The notes beneath the pieces were generated by a model. It saw only the letters and a program-made list of their open reading frames with translations, did no database searches and had not been told where the DNA came from. Positions 5,947-8,393 of a stretch of DNA of 8,393 nucleotides are shown here, one piece after another. Origin of the DNA: Candidatus Woesearchaeota archaeon (GTDB lineage Archaea; Nanobdellota; Nanobdellia; Woesearchaeales; ARS49); assembly GCA_016203265.1 (NCBI GenBank), contig JACQNB010000037.1:1-8393 (forward strand), given 5' to 3'. Made by a program: the position numbers and the translations under genes. The number at the start of each line of letters is the position of its first letter. The stretch's first letter is position 1.

Positions 5947-6519
5947 ATGCCGACAAAAACCAATTTCCTGGATCTGGCAAAAACGAGGAAAACGACCTAT
6001 GAATACGAACGAAAGGATGTCAGCGATGCCGACATCGGCAAGGTCATCGAAGCAGGACGTTGGGCGCCGAGCTGCTCCAACAGCCAGCCCTGGCGCTTCA
6101 TCATCGTCCGTAACCGGAAGACCATCACGGCACTCATCGACTCATCATCCTATGGAGGATTCCACACGAACCCCCCTGTGCTCATCGCGGTCGCGCTCGA
6201 ACCCGACTGCGTGAGCGAAGACGAGCACCGTTGCGTGAAGAACAACAAGCTCGGAAAGACCGAGAGCATGCTCTGCATCGGCATGGCTGCCCTAAGCCTC
6301 GTGTTCGAGGCTCATGATCTTGGCCTGAGCTCAGCCATCATCACGCCGAACATCGACACGGCAGCGCGATGGCTCAGAACGAAGAAAGGGCAACCAGTCC
6401 CGCTGTTCGTCGCACTCGGTCACGAACGGAAGGGCACATTCCAGAAAAAACGGGAACGCAAGAAAATGCAAGAATTAATATCCTACGAACGGTATGGTCA
6501 CCACCATGAAAGGCGCTGA
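5947..6519 (+). CDS. Nitroreductase-family flavoprotein, copy 2
   Basis: A 190-aa paralogue of the preceding gene, starting 3 nt after its stop. Shared blocks are FL(D/E)LAK(T/A)RKTTYE, EAGRWAPSC(S/T)N(S/T)QPW, a central PDCVSEDEHRC loop, and a common C-terminal GH-x(3)-G(T/S)FQKKRER segment. The signature loop carries C43 and the central loop C88 and C96, in equivalent places to copy 1, though the spacing between the last two is one residue longer. Most superfamily members have Ala-Gly where these have Cys-Thr/Ser (APSCxN rather than APSAGN). The tandem arrangement suggests duplication followed by divergence and a possible heterodimer, which is an inference. The end overlaps the next gene by 14-26 nt depending on its start, so translation is probably coupled. 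Confidence 0.9.
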   Translation: MPTKTNFLDLAKTRKTTYEYERKDVSDADIGKVIEAGRWAPSCSNSQPWRFIIVRNRKTITALIDSSSYGGFHTNPPVLIAVALEPDCVSEDEHRCVKNNKLGKTESMLCIGMAALSLVFEAHDLGLSSAIITPNIDTAARWLRTKKGQPVPLFVALGHERKGTFQKKRERKKMQELISYERYGHHHERR

Positions 6520-7069
6520 ACTCAAGCTCAAAGTCGCAAGCGCGATGCGGCAAATCAAGAACCGCAAGGGCATCTACCTATTCATTTCTCCTGCCGCGGA
6601 CTACAACACCATAAACATAAACATCATCAAGACAATGGTCACAAAGTGGAGGACGCATGGGATCTATGTCACGCTCAACAAACCCTATCCTGAACTGCTT
6701 AAAAACCTGAAGGCAGAGAAGATAAAGCCCGAAACCATGTACTTCATCGACGGCGTCAGCAAGGGCGCGCAGAAGATTGTGGCAACCAACTGCACCTATC
6801 TTGAGAGCGCGAACTCCCTGACAGAGCTGTCCCTTGCGATAACCGCGGCGGCGAACACCGGAAAGTTCAAGTTCCTGTTCTTTGATTCCTTGAGCACGCT
6901 GTTGATTTACAACGACATCAAGACGACTGAGAAGTTCTCATATTACCTGCTCAGCAAGCTGAAGAACTATGACCTCTGCGGCGTCATCATCTCGCTTGAT
7001 GAGGAGAACTCAAACAAACTCCTCCCCGTCATCTCGCAGTTCTGCGACGGCAGCTTCGAAATCAAGTGA
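6506..7069 (+). CDS. KaiC/RecA-like protein lacking a Walker A motif
   Basis: A 187-aa protein that follows the RecA/KaiC strand order but has no P-loop. Where Walker A should be, after the first strand (GIYLFIS), the sequence is PAADYNTINI with no GK(T/S). A Walker-B-like strand is retained in FKFLFFDSLSTLL (121-133, D127), followed by a strand like those of KaiC (LCGVIISLDEENS). ATP hydrolysis is therefore unlikely; it may be a regulatory partner or receptor. P-loop-less KaiC-like families are known in other archaea, often as signalling proteins, but none is characterised well enough to transfer a function. It overlaps the second nitroreductase by 14 nt from ATG 6506; ATG 6494 is an alternative start. 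Last gene of the operon headed by the intact KaiC-like ATPase. Fold call from pattern only. Confidence 0.78.
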   Translation: MKGAELKLKVASAMRQIKNRKGIYLFISPAADYNTININIIKTMVTKWRTHGIYVTLNKPYPELLKNLKAEKIKPETMYFIDGVSKGAQKIVATNCTYLESANSLTELSLAITAAANTGKFKFLFFDSLSTLLIYNDIKTTEKFSYYLLSKLKNYDLCGVIISLDEENSNKLLPVISQFCDGSFEIK

Positions 7070-7076
7070 ACAGCAA

Positions 7077-7087
7077 TAAATTTATAT
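7077..7087 (+). promoter_or_regulatory. TATA box of the three-helix membrane protein pair
   Basis: AAATTTATATA begins 7 nt after the stop of the degenerate KaiC-like gene. Its centre lies about 37 bp upstream of ATG 7120, so the transcript should have a leader of about 10 nt containing AGGAAA. The pair can thus be transcribed separately from the upstream operon. Confidence 0.6.
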
Positions 7088-7119
7088 AGCGACAGCGTCC
7101 CACTCAGGAAAGGAAAAAG

Positions 7120-7434
7120 ATGGCACTGATAAACATCTACTGGGTCTACACATTCTTGACGTTGGGCGTGATTATCCTCATCGCCAATGCCTATGCCCTG
7201 AAGCATCTCTGGGGCACCGCATTCAAGGGATTCCTCATCAGAATCACCGTCGCGAACCTCATCCTGAACTTTGGCATCATCATCCACACCTATATGTTCA
7301 TCGGCGGCGACGCGCTCACTGAGGACCTGAAGGTCTACGGCTTCGTCGGAAGCCACGTGCTCATCATGATCGGCGTCCTGCTGTTGGCATTCAGCGGCAT
7401 GAACAAGGTAGCAAAAGAAGTGGGGTTCGCCTAA
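7120..7434 (+). CDS. Small three-helix membrane protein A
   Basis: A 104-aa hydrophobic protein with predicted helices near 6-28, 40-60 and 72-92, and no signal peptide or soluble domain. Three histidines, H29, H56 and H79, sit at or near helix ends, and a TED triplet (67-69) precedes the third helix. I do not recognise the family. Its order of helices, the TED before helix 3 and a His shortly after it recur in the next gene, suggesting related subunits. It has its own promoter and is followed one base later by that gene. It may form a membrane complex linked to the neighbouring KaiC-type proteins, but this is guilt by association. Confidence 0.78.
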   Translation: MALINIYWVYTFLTLGVIILIANAYALKHLWGTAFKGFLIRITVANLILNFGIIIHTYMFIGGDALTEDLKVYGFVGSHVLIMIGVLLLAFSGMNKVAKEVGFA

Positions 7435-7435
7435 C

Positions 7436-7744
7436 ATGGTCGCCGAAGCCGCGCACATCTTCATCGTCCAGATTTCCGCGCTCATTGCGCTCATCCTTTC
7501 GCTCATCTCCTCAATCGTCATCGGGAAGGCGCTGGCGCGCTTCACGCCGGGCGAAATCAAGACGTCAATAAGCCTTATCCTGAGCACGATTGTCATCCTC
7601 ACGGTCGCGCTCGTGTTCATGTTCTCGTACCATTACTGGGACATCCAATGGACCGAGGACGCTTGGCATGTTGGCGCGATGGTCTCACTCCTTTTCGGAA
7701 CCATTGCGTCCGTCTATCTGGCATCAGTCACGAAGAAATACTGA
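7436..7744 (+). CDS. Small three-helix membrane protein B
   Basis: A 102-aa hydrophobic protein starting one base after the preceding stop, so certainly co-transcribed with it. Helices are near 7-30, 42-64 and 78-97, separated by a polar RFTPGEIKT turn and a SYHYWDIQWTEDAWH loop with H66 and H78. The Trp/His-rich loop before helix 3 could bind a ligand or metal, but no motif proves it. No named family is recognised. Probably a paralogue or partner of protein A. The gene is followed by an AT-rich gap with no clear terminator. Confidence 0.78.
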   Translation: MVAEAAHIFIVQISALIALILSLISSIVIGKALARFTPGEIKTSISLILSTIVILTVALVFMFSYHYWDIQWTEDAWHVGAMVSLLFGTIASVYLASVTKKY

Positions 7745-7812
7745 TTTCTGCGACACCTTCAGAGTACCCCAATCATCCACTGAACAAAATTCCCCGCACG
7801 CGTTTCTTCGAC

Positions 7813-7856
7813 ATAAGTGCGAATATAAGTAGATAATATTCATTATTAACATAAGT
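7813..7856. repeat. Three ATAAGT copies and an inverted repeat upstream of the winged-helix gene
   Basis: ATAAGT occurs at 7813, 7825 and 7851; the outer two are within the 8-bp direct repeat ACATAAGT. The stretch 7821-7841 has inverted arms GAATAT/ATATTC with a 9-nt spacer. It lies 30-75 bp upstream of the TATA box of the HTH gene, in a 173-bp gap between genes. AT-rich sequence makes chance matches likely, so this is a weak operator candidate. Confidence 0.3.
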
Positions 7857-7885
7857 TACTCATGTTCATATCCAATATAGGAAGA

Positions 7886-7895
7886 TTTATAAATA
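7886..7895 (+). promoter_or_regulatory. TATA box of the winged-helix gene
   Basis: TTTATAAATA with BRE-like GGAAGA immediately upstream. The centre is about 28 bp before ATG 7918, predicting a leaderless transcript. Confidence 0.7.
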
Positions 7896-7917
7896 AAAAA
7901 CCGATTTTCCGGGTCAG

Positions 7918-8115
7918 ATGACCAATAGAGGAGTGGACAATTCAGTTCTGAAGCTGCTGCACGACTCAGCCAAGCCACTCTCGACATTGGACATCGCGAA
8001 CAAACTGCACTTTGCCTGGCATACCGTGGACAGGCACTGCCTCAAGCTCCAGCTCAAACAGAAGATCGACTGCTTCACCATCGGCAAAGCAACCGCGTGG
8101 TACGAAAAAAGATGA
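7918..8115 (+). CDS. Small winged-helix DNA-binding protein
   Basis: A 65-aa protein consisting almost wholly of a winged helix-turn-helix. A first helix (VDNSVLKLLHDS) is followed by PLSTLDIANKLHFAWHTVDRH, a helix-turn-helix with the recognition helix around residues 34-46, and then a wing (IDCFTIGKATAWYEKR). It probably represses or activates a few promoters; the most likely target is its own operon, with candidate repeats just upstream. Single-domain wHTH proteins of this type are frequent in archaea. The start is fixed by the TATA spacing. The stop overlaps the next start as ATGA, so the regulator and the downstream secreted protein are co-translated. Confidence 0.85.
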   Translation: MTNRGVDNSVLKLLHDSAKPLSTLDIANKLHFAWHTVDRHCLKLQLKQKIDCFTIGKATAWYEKR

Positions 8116-8393
8116 AAATGGACCCCCGCGCCAGAATAGGAACGATAGGAGTGTTCGTCCTACTGATGTTCGTCCTGGCGAGCCTGAGCTTGGCAGATAC
8201 ACCGACCGAAAACGCCACAACTACGACGGACGAGCCGAACACGACCGTCGATATTCCTGCCGACGGCATGATTATTCCTGTTGATGCGCCAGGCATAACG
8301 CCGCCCGACATCACAATACCTGACATCACTCCAATAGACAACGCGAGCAGCGCATCGACAAGCGCCTTCGAGCTCAAGGACAAACACGGAAAC
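8112..8393 (+). CDS. Secreted Thr/Pro-rich protein (3'-truncated)
   Basis: The frame is open from ATG 8112 to the right edge (94 codons), so the C-terminus is missing. It begins with MKMDPRAR, then a hydrophobic run about residues 9-28 ending in SLA-DTP, a plausible signal peptide with cleavage near residue 28. The mature part is a Thr/Asn/Pro-rich, low-complexity linker with repeated ITPPDITIPDITPID units and several N-X-S/T sequons (NAT, NTT, NAS), typical of surface proteins that are glycosylated in archaea. ATG 8112 overlaps the stop of the winged-helix gene (ATGA); ATG 8118 is an alternative. No catalytic domain is visible yet, so the function is unknown. Confidence 0.75.
   Translation, partial: MKMDPRARIGTIGVFVLLMFVLASLSLADTPTENATTTTDEPNTTVDIPADGMIIPVDAPGITPPDITIPDITPIDNASSASTSAFELKDKHGN

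Noticed and set aside
6967..7620. Antisense open frame of 217 codons spanning the end of the P-loop-less gene and the two membrane protein genes
   Set aside because: It runs across an intergenic promoter and two coherent membrane proteins and shows no domain of its own.

Overview
The window reads as archaeal chromosome. It opens with the C-terminal part of Kae1, the archaeal/eukaryotic form of TsaD, and carries KaiC-like RecA-fold ATPases and an archaeal-type VapB/VapC pair. Upstream of most start codons there is an archaeal BRE/TATA element about 26-28 bp away, so transcripts should begin at or next to the start codon (leaderless mRNAs). The exact lineage cannot be fixed from this sequence; a DPANN or other uncultured archaeon is a guess.

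Layout. (1) 1-598: 5'-truncated kae1, + strand. (2) 595-1192: a vapB-vapC toxin-antitoxin operon on the - strand, converging on kae1 with a 4-nt overlap. (3) 1193-1276: a short divergent promoter region with two opposed TATA boxes and a perfect 14-bp palindrome that looks like the vapBC operator. (4) 1277-3580: a 767-aa exported protein with a lipobox-type signal, an N-terminal domain, a caspase-like (clan CD) His/Cys domain, three six-cysteine thrombospondin-1-like repeats and a beta-rich tail. (5) 3627-4370: a - strand polytopic membrane protein whose promoter is mirrored by that of the next operon. (6) 4458-7069: a tight four-gene + strand unit: intact KaiC-like ATPase, nitroreductase, second nitroreductase paralogue, and a KaiC/RecA-like protein that has lost its P-loop. 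(7) 7120-7744: two small three-helix membrane proteins, one base apart, with their own promoter. (8) 7918-8393: a small winged-helix DNA-binding protein, overlapped by ATGA with a secreted Thr/Pro-rich protein that runs off the window.

How the genes may work together. Regions 5-7 form a plausible undescribed redox/energy-signalling module: flavin enzymes sandwiched between an active and a degenerate KaiC-type ATPase, flanked by sensor-like membrane proteins. The linkage is inferred from gene order, spacing and the mirrored promoter; nothing in the sequence proves physical interaction. The caspase-TSP1 protein is the other notable object: a predicted cell-surface protease combining a gingipain/metacaspase-like catalytic core with animal-style adhesive repeats. 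No tRNA, rRNA, CRISPR array or insertion sequence was seen.
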